Part shown: piece after piece, positions 24,495 through 32,743 of the stretch | Numbering within the stretch: the first letter of the stretch is position 1 | Layout: each line of letters begins with the position of its first letter | Source: Cyclobacteriaceae bacterium | GTDB taxonomy: Bacteria > Bacteroidota > Bacteroidia > Cytophagales > Cyclobacteriaceae | Assembly: GCA_019694875.1 (NCBI GenBank) | Contig: JAIBBC010000001.1 | Coordinates: 744,001-808,000, forward strand | Length of the DNA: 64,000 nt | Direction: 5' to 3' | The notes under the pieces: generated by a model | The model's input: only the letters and a program-made list of their open reading frames with translations | Told to the model about the DNA's origin: nothing | Databases searched by the model: none | Translations under genes and position numbers: made by a program

Positions 24495-26330
24495 TTAATA
24501 AACAGTGTTCTTAGGATCGAAGTTTGTCCAACCGGCTGTCCAGTCGGATGCACCGAATGCACCCACGTAGTTAACCGTAGCAGTGTTGAAGAATGTCGCG
24601 TCTTCACCTGTCATGCTATCCCACAGGTTTGTCTTATTCAACAAGGATGAACCAGCAGTCGGCAGGAAAGTAGGCGTTGTTCCAAGATCAAACAGTGTGC
24701 TGCTGATTCCGAGGTCTGTCCACTTGTCCTCAATCACGTTACCGAACGCTGCAGTCTTAAACCAATCCATAGCGGTTGAACCACCGATGTCTGCTGTTGT
24801 TGCGAACACAAATCCGCGTGGCAGCTGAGGATTCTGTGTGTTTGTTCCGAAAGGAAGTCCTGTTACGCCCGCGATTTCGCCTGCAGTTGCAACTGATCCG
24901 TAACCATTTCCGCCCCAGTTAGCAACACCGGCTACGTACACGTTACGTAATTGTAAATCGCCTGCGGCAGCATTGGCAATGGTTGTTGCACCTTCGATGA
25001 AGATTCCGTTCGGATAACCCGTTACCACCGTGTTATACACTTTCAACTTGTTATTTCTGCGCAAGTGCATTCCATTCTGGAAGTTGTCCTGAATGTTCAT
25101 GTCGAACGTTTTCTTCGGACCAATGATGGTCATATTCGAGAATGTACCGGAAGTGAATGGTGTTGCGGCAGAACCGGTACCATCGTTATCAACTTCAAAC
25201 CCGTTTGAGCCAGACTGGTCAGCCAATGTATTATCACGGATACCGATACCAAACTGTACTTTACCGCTGAAGCCAAAGTCAACATCGAAGTTGTCATCCA
25301 AATCTCTGTAAGCAACGAGGTGCTTCGCGTTTACTGTACCACCAAACCATTCGAATGAGTCGTCACCGCCATAAGATGACTGGAGATAATCGATTGTTGT
25401 TCCGCTGCCCACGCTACCGAATGTAAATGAGTTCACTTCCTGGTTAGGCTGAATAGGGTTACCGGCAAATTCTACCCGTACATAAGCAAGATCACCTGAG
25501 TCATCGTTACCCGGAGTTGCCAACGGATCGTCACCGACTCCGTGGAATGCTCCATAACCGCCTTCCAACTGCACATTCGCGCCCTGGTTGTTAACATCAC
25601 GGCCAACAATTACAAGACCAGCCCAATCTGTAGGAGCGCGCTGTCCAACAGGCTTGGAAGATGTAAATACGATCGGCTCGGCTGCAGTACCTACGGCTAC
25701 AATTTTGTTTCCTCTCTGAACAACCAGCGTGCCGGGAGGTAATGTTTCTGTTTTAGGAAGGCCCATAATAACCGTTCCTGGTTCGATTGTCAGAGTTACG
25801 TTTCTGATATTCGCGATTGTACCACCTACGCCATCACGATAATCATCGTCACCTACGCGAACATATCCCTCCAACTGATAAATGTTATCAGAAGTCCAGG
25901 TTTCGCTTGCGCTGATAACACCTGATTTCTTGATTACGTTTTTCGCAGAGACTGTAACGGTATAAGTTGCCAGATTAGAAGTTCTTCCTTTTTCATCTGT
26001 AGCCTGGAATGAGAAGTTAGTTACTGAACCAACGGCTCCCGCCACTTCATAATCTAACGTATAGGTTGCTTCTTTTTCACCTGTGAAGCTTTCGGTGTCG
26101 AACGCGGCACCGTTCTTCAACACGGTTAATGTTTCAAGACCGTTGTCTGCTTCAATTGTTACATCGATTGATGCGTCTGATCCCACAATACCCAGAAAAG
26201 AAGGGTTCTCCAGAGTAACTGACGGAGGTGCGTTTGTACCGCCATCATCCTCACTACATGACTGCAGGAACACTGCTCCCGAGATCACTGTGGCTGCGAC
26301 CAGAAGCCACTTAACGCTAAATTTTTTCAT
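24495..26330 (-). CDS. TonB-receptor-associated surface lipoprotein (beta-helix-like)
   Basis: A 611-residue lipoprotein; the start at 26330 gives MKKFSVKWLLVAATVISGAV and lipobox LQSC with C25. Residues about 30-130 form an immunoglobulin-like domain (PPSVTLENPS; ATDEKGRTSNLATYTVTVSA). The rest is repetitive, glycine- and asparagine-rich beta sequence (GTVIMGLPKTETLPPGTLVV; WFGGTVNAKHLVAYRDLDD), fitting a right-handed beta-helix. There is no T9SS sorting domain. Proteins of this kind are repeatedly encoded just after a TonB-dependent receptor in Bacteroidota and are thought to be its surface partner. The ligand is unknown. It is 107 bp after the receptor gene. Confidence 0.82.
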   Translation of the reverse strand: MKKFSVKWLLVAATVISGAVFLQSCSEDDGGTNAPPSVTLENPSFLGIVGSDASIDVTIEADNGLETLTVLKNGAAFDTESFTGEKEATYTLDYEVAGAVGSVTNFSFQATDEKGRTSNLATYTVTVSAKNVIKKSGVISASETWTSDNIYQLEGYVRVGDDDYRDGVGGTIANIRNVTLTIEPGTVIMGLPKTETLPPGTLVVQRGNKIVAVGTAAEPIVFTSSKPVGQRAPTDWAGLVIVGRDVNNQGANVQLEGGYGAFHGVGDDPLATPGNDDSGDLAYVRVEFAGNPIQPNQEVNSFTFGSVGSGTTIDYLQSSYGGDDSFEWFGGTVNAKHLVAYRDLDDNFDVDFGFSGKVQFGIGIRDNTLADQSGSNGFEVDNDGTGSAATPFTSGTFSNMTIIGPKKTFDMNIQDNFQNGMHLRRNNKLKVYNTVVTGYPNGIFIEGATTIANAAAGDLQLRNVYVAGVANWGGNGYGSVATAGEIAGVTGLPFGTNTQNPQLPRGFVFATTADIGGSTAMDWFKTAAFGNVIEDKWTDLGISSTLFDLGTTPTFLPTAGSSLLNKTNLWDSMTGEDATFFNTATVNYVGAFGASDWTAGWTNFDPKNTVY

Positions 26331-26437
26331 TTTGTTAGTTTTTGGTTTACTAATCTTTGATGCCACAAAACTATTCGGCCCCTGTTACCTGAATGTTAAC
26401 AGAGGCCGAACTTTAGGTTACGAAATGAAAGGCACTG

Positions 26438-29248
26438 TTACTTTTGCCACACCTTGTAGGTAAGGCCGAACGTATAGAGCGAACCAAAACGATTGCTTTG
26501 AATGACCTGGTCTTTGTTGCGATCGAAATTGCCATCGTTGTTACCATCCTGCAGCAACGTGTAGCGTTGGTTCAGGATATCCGATATCGTGAATTTCGCA
26601 GTCATGCGTTCGTTGAATCTTTTCGTTACGCTGAAATCAAGCACGTTTCTTGGCATTTCATAAATGTCAGCATCCGACACAATGCCTGACGCAGCGTTGT
26701 AGTTTCCTACAGCAAAAATTCGCTTACCGACAACGTTGTACAGCACAGCTACCTGCAAGCCACTCTTATCGTTGTTGTAATAAACACCGGCATTGATTAC
26801 GTAAGGCGACTGGCCCATCAGCGGACGCTCAGGCTGATCTTCTACCTGTACGCGGCTTTTCACAAGTGATGTGTTGAACAAAATATTCAGGTTATCAACA
26901 AATGGCGATCCTGTCAATCCGGCAAGCGACTTGCGAACATCGATTTCAATTCCGTATGCATCGGCCGAGTTGGCATTCTTGTAAGACAAGGTTTTTGTTT
27001 CCGACCCACTCAGCTCGTTATATACTTCAATAGCATTTTTGAATTTCTTGTAGAATGCACCGATCGTGATCATTTCGGTTTTTGATGGATACAATTCCCA
27101 TCGAACATCGTAGTTGTGAATTTCAGCTGTCTTCAATTGCGGATTACCCACCGTTACCCAGTTGTATTCGAAGTCATAATATCCAAAAGGAGCAAGTTCG
27201 CGGAACTCCGGACGGTTAAGCGTTTGTCCGTAGGTAGTTCTCACAATCATTTTATCGGAGATGTTATACGACAGGTTAGCCGATGGCAACATGCGTACAA
27301 CGCGTTTCAGCGGAGCCACTTCGTCACCATTGATATAGGCCGACTCAAGATTTTGCTTGTTGTTCTCCACACGAACCCCGCCTGACAGCGTTACTTTTTT
27401 ACCGAACGGGAGAGTCAATGAGCTATAGTAGGCTACCAGGTGATTGGAGGCTGCATACGAGTCACTTCCGTTTGTTTGTTCACTCAGCACCAATCCGGTT
27501 GTACCAAAGTTAGCCGGGTTAGCAAACAAATCATGAATGGATAAATCTTCCAGGCCCGCGTTCGGATCGTAGTTTGATCCTTTGATGTAACCCATGTTGC
27601 GTGCATCGAAATCACGCTCCTTACGTTCTACGAACACACCTGCAGCAATTACGGGAAGGAAATTCTCTGTCACTTCAATGGTGTGATCGATGTTCAATGA
27701 TCCGCCAAAGCTGTGCTCATCCATGTTGCTGTAGAAACGACCCAAGTAGTTCGGAGAAGACACCGAAGGGATGAATACTCTTGCGTTTCCGTTTGTTGGG
27801 TCAATGTTTACACGATATCTCCTGTTATCCGGCAGGTCACGGAACGATTTACCGGCATTCACAACCCAGTTTACGTTGGTTTTACCATCAAATAACTTGT
27901 GCTTACCGAGCAACTGCCCGGAATAAACCCCTCTGAAAATTTCACGAAAACCACCAAAACCATAGTAGGCATTGTTTGTGTAGTTCGGGCCCTCACGGTA
28001 GATGTATTGTGAGTTGTTGATCTGGTTGTACAGGTTTTTAAACTCGATCGTGTTGTTCGCATTGATGCGTGCAGCCCAGTTAAACAATACCCCTGCACGT
28101 GTGTTCTGATTATTCTGGTCGTCCTTATAGTTATACAACGGATCAGGCTTATTGTTGATCTCATCATACGTGTTAAAAGCTCCGCGTTTTACATCATAGC
28201 GTGTAAAGGTGTTGCTCCAGTTGATAGCTGTAATGTTCCCGATCTGAACTTTACCCACATTGAATTTAAACGCTCCGGTTACAGACGCACTTTGATCGAG
28301 GAAAGCAGAAGTTTTTTCCGGAGTCCAGTTGTTGTTAAGGCTCAGGGCAGCGTTGTCAAGCTCGCCTTGCGGAAGGCTGCTGGTTACATACGAAGGAAAT
28401 CCGGAAGGCAGATCATTCAGGCCGTTATTCAAACCAATCAACTGGCTTCCGCTGCGCTTGCCGCGATAAAAGTCATTAAATGATGTTCCGGCACGATAAC
28501 CCAGTGAATATCCGAATGTAATGTTGCTTTCATCAGGAATACTTTTGGTTGTGATTTTCACTGCACCGCCCGCAAAGTCTCCAGGCAGTTCAGGTGACGG
28601 GCTTTTGAAAACAAGTAGCTGGTCAATCTGTGCGCTTGGAATGATGTCGAATGCGAATGATCGCTTATCAGCTTCCATGCTGGGCGCGTATGCACCGTGC
28701 AAAAGCGTAACGTTGTAGCGCTCGCTCAAGCCACGAATCACGATGTATTTTCCGTCCATGATGGTAACGCCCGGCACACGCTTTACCACTTCGGCCGCAT
28801 CGCGGTCCGGTGTGCGCGTAATCATTTCAGCCGAAACACCCGTTACAACCAGTTTGCTTTCGCGGATTTCGCGAACAATCGAAAAGTCATTGTCAACCGA
28901 GCGCGTGCCGGTAATGACAACTTCTTCGAGTTGTGAAGTTGCATCGGAAATCTTGGCATCAATGGTTATACGTTTTCCGTTTTCAACCACAACATTTGGA
29001 ACGGTGCTGTTTTGATAACCTACGTAGGTGATTTGAAGGCTGTAGGTACCGGCAGGAATGCTGCTGATTAAAAAGTTTCCTTCGATGTCGGTGGATGTTC
29101 CGATTGATGTTCCCTGAACAAGCACGCTGCCACCAATGATTGCCTCTCCGGTTTTCTCATCGGTAATCTTACCGGCAATTGATCCTTGCGAAAACGCGAA
29201 TCCTGCTGAAAGAATTACATACACCAGAGAGAGTAAAGCCTTTTGCAT
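26438..29248 (-). CDS. TonB-dependent receptor with carboxypeptidase-like domain
   Basis: A 936-residue outer-membrane receptor that imports a ligand using energy from TonB-ExbB-ExbD. After the signal peptide (ending AFSQ) comes a carboxypeptidase-D-like beta-sandwich at about 22-105 (GSIAGKITDEKTGEAIIGGS; LQITYVGYQNSTV), then the plug domain at about 125-235 (AEVVKRVPGVTIMDGKYIVI; GGAVKITTKS) and a beta barrel to the end (GLTYKVWQK, aromatic-lysine terminus). It lacks the SusD partner of glycan receptors and is instead followed by the beta-helix-like lipoprotein. The substrate is not evident; the tandem GTTAC repeats upstream suggest phosphate- or metal-type control, an inference. Confidence 0.93.
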   Translation of the reverse strand: MQKALLSLVYVILSAGFAFSQGSIAGKITDEKTGEAIIGGSVLVQGTSIGTSTDIEGNFLISSIPAGTYSLQITYVGYQNSTVPNVVVENGKRITIDAKISDATSQLEEVVITGTRSVDNDFSIVREIRESKLVVTGVSAEMITRTPDRDAAEVVKRVPGVTIMDGKYIVIRGLSERYNVTLLHGAYAPSMEADKRSFAFDIIPSAQIDQLLVFKSPSPELPGDFAGGAVKITTKSIPDESNITFGYSLGYRAGTSFNDFYRGKRSGSQLIGLNNGLNDLPSGFPSYVTSSLPQGELDNAALSLNNNWTPEKTSAFLDQSASVTGAFKFNVGKVQIGNITAINWSNTFTRYDVKRGAFNTYDEINNKPDPLYNYKDDQNNQNTRAGVLFNWAARINANNTIEFKNLYNQINNSQYIYREGPNYTNNAYYGFGGFREIFRGVYSGQLLGKHKLFDGKTNVNWVVNAGKSFRDLPDNRRYRVNIDPTNGNARVFIPSVSSPNYLGRFYSNMDEHSFGGSLNIDHTIEVTENFLPVIAAGVFVERKERDFDARNMGYIKGSNYDPNAGLEDLSIHDLFANPANFGTTGLVLSEQTNGSDSYAASNHLVAYYSSLTLPFGKKVTLSGGVRVENNKQNLESAYINGDEVAPLKRVVRMLPSANLSYNISDKMIVRTTYGQTLNRPEFRELAPFGYYDFEYNWVTVGNPQLKTAEIHNYDVRWELYPSKTEMITIGAFYKKFKNAIEVYNELSGSETKTLSYKNANSADAYGIEIDVRKSLAGLTGSPFVDNLNILFNTSLVKSRVQVEDQPERPLMGQSPYVINAGVYYNNDKSGLQVAVLYNVVGKRIFAVGNYNAASGIVSDADIYEMPRNVLDFSVTKRFNERMTAKFTISDILNQRYTLLQDGNNDGNFDRNKDQVIQSNRFGSLYTFGLTYKVWQK

Positions 29249-29270
29249 ACAAATTTTATTTGCGGCAAAG

Positions 29271-29320
29271 GTCTTGCTTCAATATTACCCCATCAGGTGC
29301 GGTATATTACCAAATTGTTA
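29271..29320 (-). promoter_or_regulatory. Weak candidate promoter of the TonB-receptor gene
   Basis: On the minus strand TTTG (near 29312) is followed after about 23 bp by TAATATTG, one base from the TAnnTTTG consensus, roughly 30 bp before the ATG at 29248. The spacing is longer than usual, so this is only a candidate. Confidence 0.3.
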
Positions 29321-29411
29321 AACCCCGAAAACTACCTAATTGAATTTGAAACCGGGTTTTTGGCTAACGTTGGTTTGGATTTGATTCTCAACGATTTCCG
29401 AACAGAATTTC

Positions 29412-29460
29412 GTTACAAAATTGTTACGTGCTTTAAAATTCTCTTATCGAATTGTTACGC
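29412..29460. promoter_or_regulatory. Tandem 11-bp-spaced repeats upstream of the TonB receptor
   Basis: Two units share one design: GTTACAA-AATT-GTTACGT (29412-29429) and CTTATCG-AATT-GTTACGC (29443-29460), each a pair of 7-bp half sites separated by 4 bp, starting 31 bp apart. An inverted TTGTAACG lies at 29480-29487. Tandem 11-bp-spaced half sites are the layout of OmpR/PhoB-family operators, so this may be a regulator binding site 160-240 bp upstream of the receptor start. Confidence 0.4.
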
Positions 29461-29498
29461 ACTGCATTAACAAAATAGCTTGTAACGACAGCAGAATT

Positions 29499-30485
29499 TT
29501 ATTTGCTGATCGGAACTTTCACCAAAAGTGCTTTAATGATGTCCGTGGTTTTTACGTTATCGGCTTCCGCCTCGTAGTTCAGGATGATGCGGTGATTCAT
29601 CACATCCTTGGCAACCTCTTTAATGTCTTCCGGCAATACGTAGTTACGGCCTTCGAAGTAGGCAACCGCCTTTGCAGCCAGGTTCAGGTTAATGCTGGCG
29701 CGGGGTGATGCTCCAAACTGGATGTACTGGGCCTGTTCGTTAAGCTTGTACTCAAGCGGTTTACGCGTGGCAAACACAAGTTCAATAATATAGCGCTCGA
29801 GCGATTCGGATATGGTTACTTTATTGATTTGGTCGCGGATATCAAAAATATCTTCTTTTGTGATCAGTGCGTTCACGCTAAAGTTGAACTTCATATTTGA
29901 AATTCTGCGCATCACCTCGAGTTCCTGATCTTTCGATGGATAATCAACCGTTACCTTCATCATAAAGCGGTCGATTTGCGCTTCCGGCAACGAGTATGTT
30001 CCTTCCTGATCAACCGGATTTTGCGTTGCCAGTACGAGGAACGGGCGATCGAGCTGAAACGTTGTTTCACCAATCGTAACCTGTTTTTCCTGCATGGCTT
30101 CCAGCAACGCGGATTGAACCTTGGCGGGAGAACGGTTAATCTCATCGGCCAGAATAATATTGGCGAAGATCGGACCTTTCTTTACTTCAAACTTTCCGTC
30201 TTTCTGGTTATAAATCATCGTACCGATCAAATCGGCCGGAAGCAAGTCGGGCGTAAACTGAATCCGTTGAAAATCGAGATGCAAAACCTGCGCGAGCGTG
30301 CTTACCGTTAGCGTCTTCGCCAGTCCGGGAACGCCTTCCAGCAAGATGTGACCATTGGTAAATAATCCGATCATCAACCGGTTTACCATATACTCCTGGC
30401 CTACCACCACTTTACCAACTTCCGCAAATACATTTTTAATTTTCTCCTGGTGTGCCTGGTGTTTTTCGGCTGAAACTGCTTCCAT
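29499..30485 (-). CDS. MoxR-family AAA ATPase
   Basis: A 328-residue AAA+ ATPase of the MoxR/RavA group, thought to act as a chaperone that assembles or activates protein complexes, often with von Willebrand factor-domain partners. Walker A is GVPGLAKT (51-58), Walker B is IILADEINR (D114, E115), followed by the typical MQEKQVTIG and sensor 1 LATQNPVDQEG. The ATG at 30485 is chosen instead of the TTG at 30533, since it starts just before the conserved part and sits after a promoter element. The usual downstream DUF58 and VWA genes are absent here; the next gene is the TonB receptor. Confidence 0.93.
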   Translation of the reverse strand: MEAVSAEKHQAHQEKIKNVFAEVGKVVVGQEYMVNRLMIGLFTNGHILLEGVPGLAKTLTVSTLAQVLHLDFQRIQFTPDLLPADLIGTMIYNQKDGKFEVKKGPIFANIILADEINRSPAKVQSALLEAMQEKQVTIGETTFQLDRPFLVLATQNPVDQEGTYSLPEAQIDRFMMKVTVDYPSKDQELEVMRRISNMKFNFSVNALITKEDIFDIRDQINKVTISESLERYIIELVFATRKPLEYKLNEQAQYIQFGASPRASINLNLAAKAVAYFEGRNYVLPEDIKEVAKDVMNHRIILNYEAEADNVKTTDIIKALLVKVPISK

Positions 30486-30537
30486 ATCTATCGGTAAATT
30501 CTTGATTTCTGTCCTGCTCTTAACGGCAGACAAGCTC

Positions 30538-30545
30538 CAAAAGTA
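30538..30545 (-). promoter_or_regulatory. Promoter -7 element of the moxR-like gene
   Basis: The minus strand reads TACTTTTG, an exact TAnnTTTG match, 52 bp before the ATG at 30485. No TTTG -33 box is seen at the usual spacing. It favours the ATG over the TTG at 30533. Confidence 0.5.
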
Positions 30546-30608
30546 GGGCTATTTTGAGGATTTTGTAAAAAAATGTGATAAGCAAGCGCCCAAAGGGTTC
30601 AACGGACA

Positions 30609-30866
30609 TCAACCCCGGATTTTGTTCCAGCCTTCCCGCAACGCAACCAGAATGCCGGCTATTAAAAGCCAGTCGATAATTAGAAATACCGGTTGTATAC
30701 TCCAGGATGCCGAGCTCTGATCAGGTGTGTGGGAGTAACTGTAAAATGTCCAGGGATAGCCGATTGCGATACCATCATCACGTTTGAACGTCAGCAACGA
30801 AAGCACAATAAAAATTGAGGTTGCTAAAATCACGAGGTTTCGCGATCCACGCGACAATTCGGCCAT
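30609..30866 (-). CDS. Small two-helix membrane protein, function unknown
   Basis: An 85-residue protein with two hydrophobic segments, about 8-26 (RNLVILATSIFIVLSLLTF) and about 58-76 (VFLIIDWLLIAGILVAL), separated by a polar loop rich in serine, proline and tyrosine. It starts 4 bp after the SemiSWEET stop, so it is almost certainly co-transcribed with that sugar transporter gene. No family is recognised. It could be an accessory subunit, but nothing in the sequence proves this. Confidence 0.65.
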   Translation of the reverse strand: MAELSRGSRNLVILATSIFIVLSLLTFKRDDGIAIGYPWTFYSYSHTPDQSSASWSIQPVFLIIDWLLIAGILVALREGWNKIRG

Positions 30867-30870
30867 CGGA

Positions 30871-31131
30871 TCAGCTTTTAAAGGTGAATTTGAAATAAAT
30901 CAAACACGCTACCAGCGCACTCATAATTGCATTGCACAGGATAACCGGACCGATATTTTTTGCCACACCGTAAACGATCCACACAATCGTACTGGTAAAC
31001 ACGATGAGAATCATGGTCAGGCTGAGGTCGCCCACACTTTTCGTTCTCCAGGCTTTGTAAACCTGTGGAAAGAATGTAATCGCACTTAAAAAGCTCCCGA
31101 AATAGCCAACAATATCAACCCATGGATCCAT
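30871..31131 (-). CDS. SemiSWEET sugar transporter
   Basis: An 86-residue protein with three membrane helices, the size of a bacterial SemiSWEET half-transporter, which dimerises to move sugars down a gradient across the inner membrane. The PQ-loop motif is present in helix 1 (FFPQV, P22-Q23), with the basic loop KAWRTKSVGDLS, a tryptophan in helix 2 (TIVWIVYG) and the substrate-site asparagine in helix 3 (LCNAIMS). An exact -7 promoter element lies 20 bp upstream. The sugar is unknown. Family assignment is strong for such a short protein. Confidence 0.88.
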   Translation of the reverse strand: MDPWVDIVGYFGSFLSAITFFPQVYKAWRTKSVGDLSLTMILIVFTSTIVWIVYGVAKNIGPVILCNAIMSALVACLIYFKFTFKS

Positions 31132-31151
31132 AAAAAGCCCGGTTTTTGACT

Positions 31152-31159
31152 CAAATGTA
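31152..31159 (-). promoter_or_regulatory. Promoter -7 element of the SemiSWEET gene
   Basis: The minus strand reads TACATTTG, an exact TAnnTTTG match, 20 bp before the ATG at 31131. No clear -33 TTTG was found at the usual distance. Confidence 0.5.
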
Positions 31160-31190
31160 TCACTTTCAGCTAACCGGCAGAAAATTTTTC

Positions 31191-31249
31191 TTAACCCGGT
31201 TAAACCTTTCCGATCGCTGCACCTCTAAGGGATGTCTTTTTTAAAAAAG
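31191..31249. promoter_or_regulatory. Two palindromes upstream of a lipoprotein gene
   Basis: TTAACC-C-GGTTAA (31191-31203) and the perfect palindrome CTTTTTTAAAAAAG (31236-31249) lie in the 151-bp gap between the divergent SemiSWEET gene and the lipoprotein gene at 31283. Either could be an operator; the second could also form a weak terminator-like hairpin. Confidence 0.3.
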
Positions 31250-31282
31250 CAGACCTCGAAAATCTTAAAAACATAAACCTTT

Positions 31283-32134
31283 ATGAAAACCAATTTCCTT
31301 TTAAAGAAAAGTTTAACGGCAATCTTTTGCATTGCGCTGGCAGCAACATCCTGTAACGATGATGAAACACTGGTGAACAATGAAAGCGAAGAAGCTCAAA
31401 TGTCCGAGTTCGCATCGACTGGTGAAAATGAATCGGATGATGTACTGGAAGTATTAGACCAGGTGGAAGTATCGCAGTCTGCGAAGACAGCCGCGAAAAC
31501 GAATTCCATGTGTGCGATTATAACGAACGACTCAGAGAACCACATTCTTACGATCGACTTTGGTGAAGGTTGTGTGGGCCCTTACGGACGAACACGCAGT
31601 GGTAAAATTCTTATCGCGTACAGCGGAACACTTAACGATGGTGTATCAAACCGGATCATTACGTTCGACAACTATGTGGTAAACAACAAAGCTGTTACCG
31701 GATCGATTGAGTTGCGCGACATCACCGTTAACGAGGACGGAACGATTACATCAACTAAAAAGCTTGTCGGCTTAACGATTACATTTCCTAACGGAGAATC
31801 TGTGTCATACACCGGAAGCAGAACACGTGAATGGATTGAAGGCGTTCGTGATGGCGATCCAAACAATAATGTATTCCGGTTAACTGGTTCCGTGGAAGGT
31901 ACATGGTCAAACGGCCGCACATTCACACACGTAATTGTTGAACCAATCATTTCAAACTGGGGATGTGCAGCAGAAGGCGGATTCGCTCGGGTATCGGGAG
32001 TTGTTGAAGTGAAAAGACTGGGTGGTTATGTAAGCCGCAAGCGCGTAACCAACTATGGCGATGGTACTTGCGACAACAGTTTCACCGTAACAATCGGAAC
32101 AAGAGTATTTGAAATTACTGAAGTAGAGGGTTAA
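31283..32134 (+). CDS. Lipoprotein of unknown function
   Basis: A 283-residue lipoprotein with lipobox AATSC followed by NDDE. Residues about 30-80 are an acidic, serine-rich linker. The mature domain (about 85-280) is beta-rich with regular glycine-turn patterns (TIDFGEGCVGPYGRTRSGKI; LVGLTITFPNGESVSYTGSR; EGTWSNGRTFTHVIVEP), and contains cysteines that could pair (C107, and those in NWGCAAEGG and GDGTCDNS). I do not recognise a named family, though similar beta-rich lipoproteins are common in Bacteroidota. It has its own terminator and is probably monocistronic. Confidence 0.75.
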   Translation: MKTNFLLKKSLTAIFCIALAATSCNDDETLVNNESEEAQMSEFASTGENESDDVLEVLDQVEVSQSAKTAAKTNSMCAIITNDSENHILTIDFGEGCVGPYGRTRSGKILIAYSGTLNDGVSNRIITFDNYVVNNKAVTGSIELRDITVNEDGTITSTKKLVGLTITFPNGESVSYTGSRTREWIEGVRDGDPNNNVFRLTGSVEGTWSNGRTFTHVIVEPIISNWGCAAEGGFARVSGVVEVKRLGGYVSRKRVTNYGDGTCDNSFTVTIGTRVFEITEVEG

Positions 32135-32153
32135 TACTTCTGGTTTTGTTGGG

Positions 32154-32190
32154 TAATCCCCCTGGTGGTGAGTCAGGGGGATTTTTTACA
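32154..32190 (+). terminator. Rho-independent terminator
   Basis: CCCCCTG (32158-32164) pairs with CAGGGGG (32174-32180), extended by AAT/ATT around a bulged C, followed by six T residues. It stands 20 bp after the lipoprotein stop at 32134 and just before the next gene. Confidence 0.88.
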
Positions 32191-32203
32191 TTGCAAAAAA
32201 AAT

Positions 32204-32737
32204 ATGTCTAAACCTCACTCCATCAGGATAGCCGTATCAGCCGTGTTACTGTTTTTAGTTTTGGGCTGTACCAGCAGTAAAATTGAATCAAATAAAGATC
32301 CTCAATTCAATCAAAAGGTTTCCAAAATTTTTATTACGCTGCGCGTCTCCGAGGGATCCTGGGGCTTCTTTAGACCGTTTATTTATGATTACCTCCAACC
32401 TGAACTTAAAGCGCATAAAGTAGAAACAATCGTTCATAACTTTGGACCACTGTCTCTGGAAAGCGATAAAGATGTAGTTGCAAAAATAGTCGACTACCAA
32501 CCCGATGTAGTGATGTCTATTGTCCAAACTGAGCGTAGATCTACCAGCGGCACGTACGGAAATAGCGAAACAGGCGCTACAATGGACATTAAAATGTTTC
32601 TGCCGAAGAAGGAGAATCCTGTATGGCGCGCGTCTTTTAAGGTTGACGCCAATTTCGATGTAGCATCTTATGCTGCAGCAAAACGCGCTACCGTCAAACT
32701 TATCGAAAAAATGAAGGCTGACGGCATCATTGATTGA
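32204..32737 (+). CDS. Small lipoprotein of unknown function
   Basis: A 177-residue lipoprotein starting at ATG 32204; the open frame reaches a GTG at 32165, but that lies inside the preceding terminator. The signal peptide ends in lipobox VLGC followed by TSSK. The mature part alternates strand and helix (QKVSKIFITLRVSEG; PDVVMSIVQTERRS; FKVDANFDVASYAAAKRATV) like a single alpha/beta domain of the kind seen in lipoproteins that bind nucleotides or glycans, but no motif fixes the role. It converges on the nuclease gene with a 6-bp gap. Confidence 0.7.
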   Translation: MSKPHSIRIAVSAVLLFLVLGCTSSKIESNKDPQFNQKVSKIFITLRVSEGSWGFFRPFIYDYLQPELKAHKVETIVHNFGPLSLESDKDVVAKIVDYQPDVVMSIVQTERRSTSGTYGNSETGATMDIKMFLPKKENPVWRASFKVDANFDVASYAAAKRATVKLIEKMKADGIID

Positions 32738-32743
32738 TCTCCC

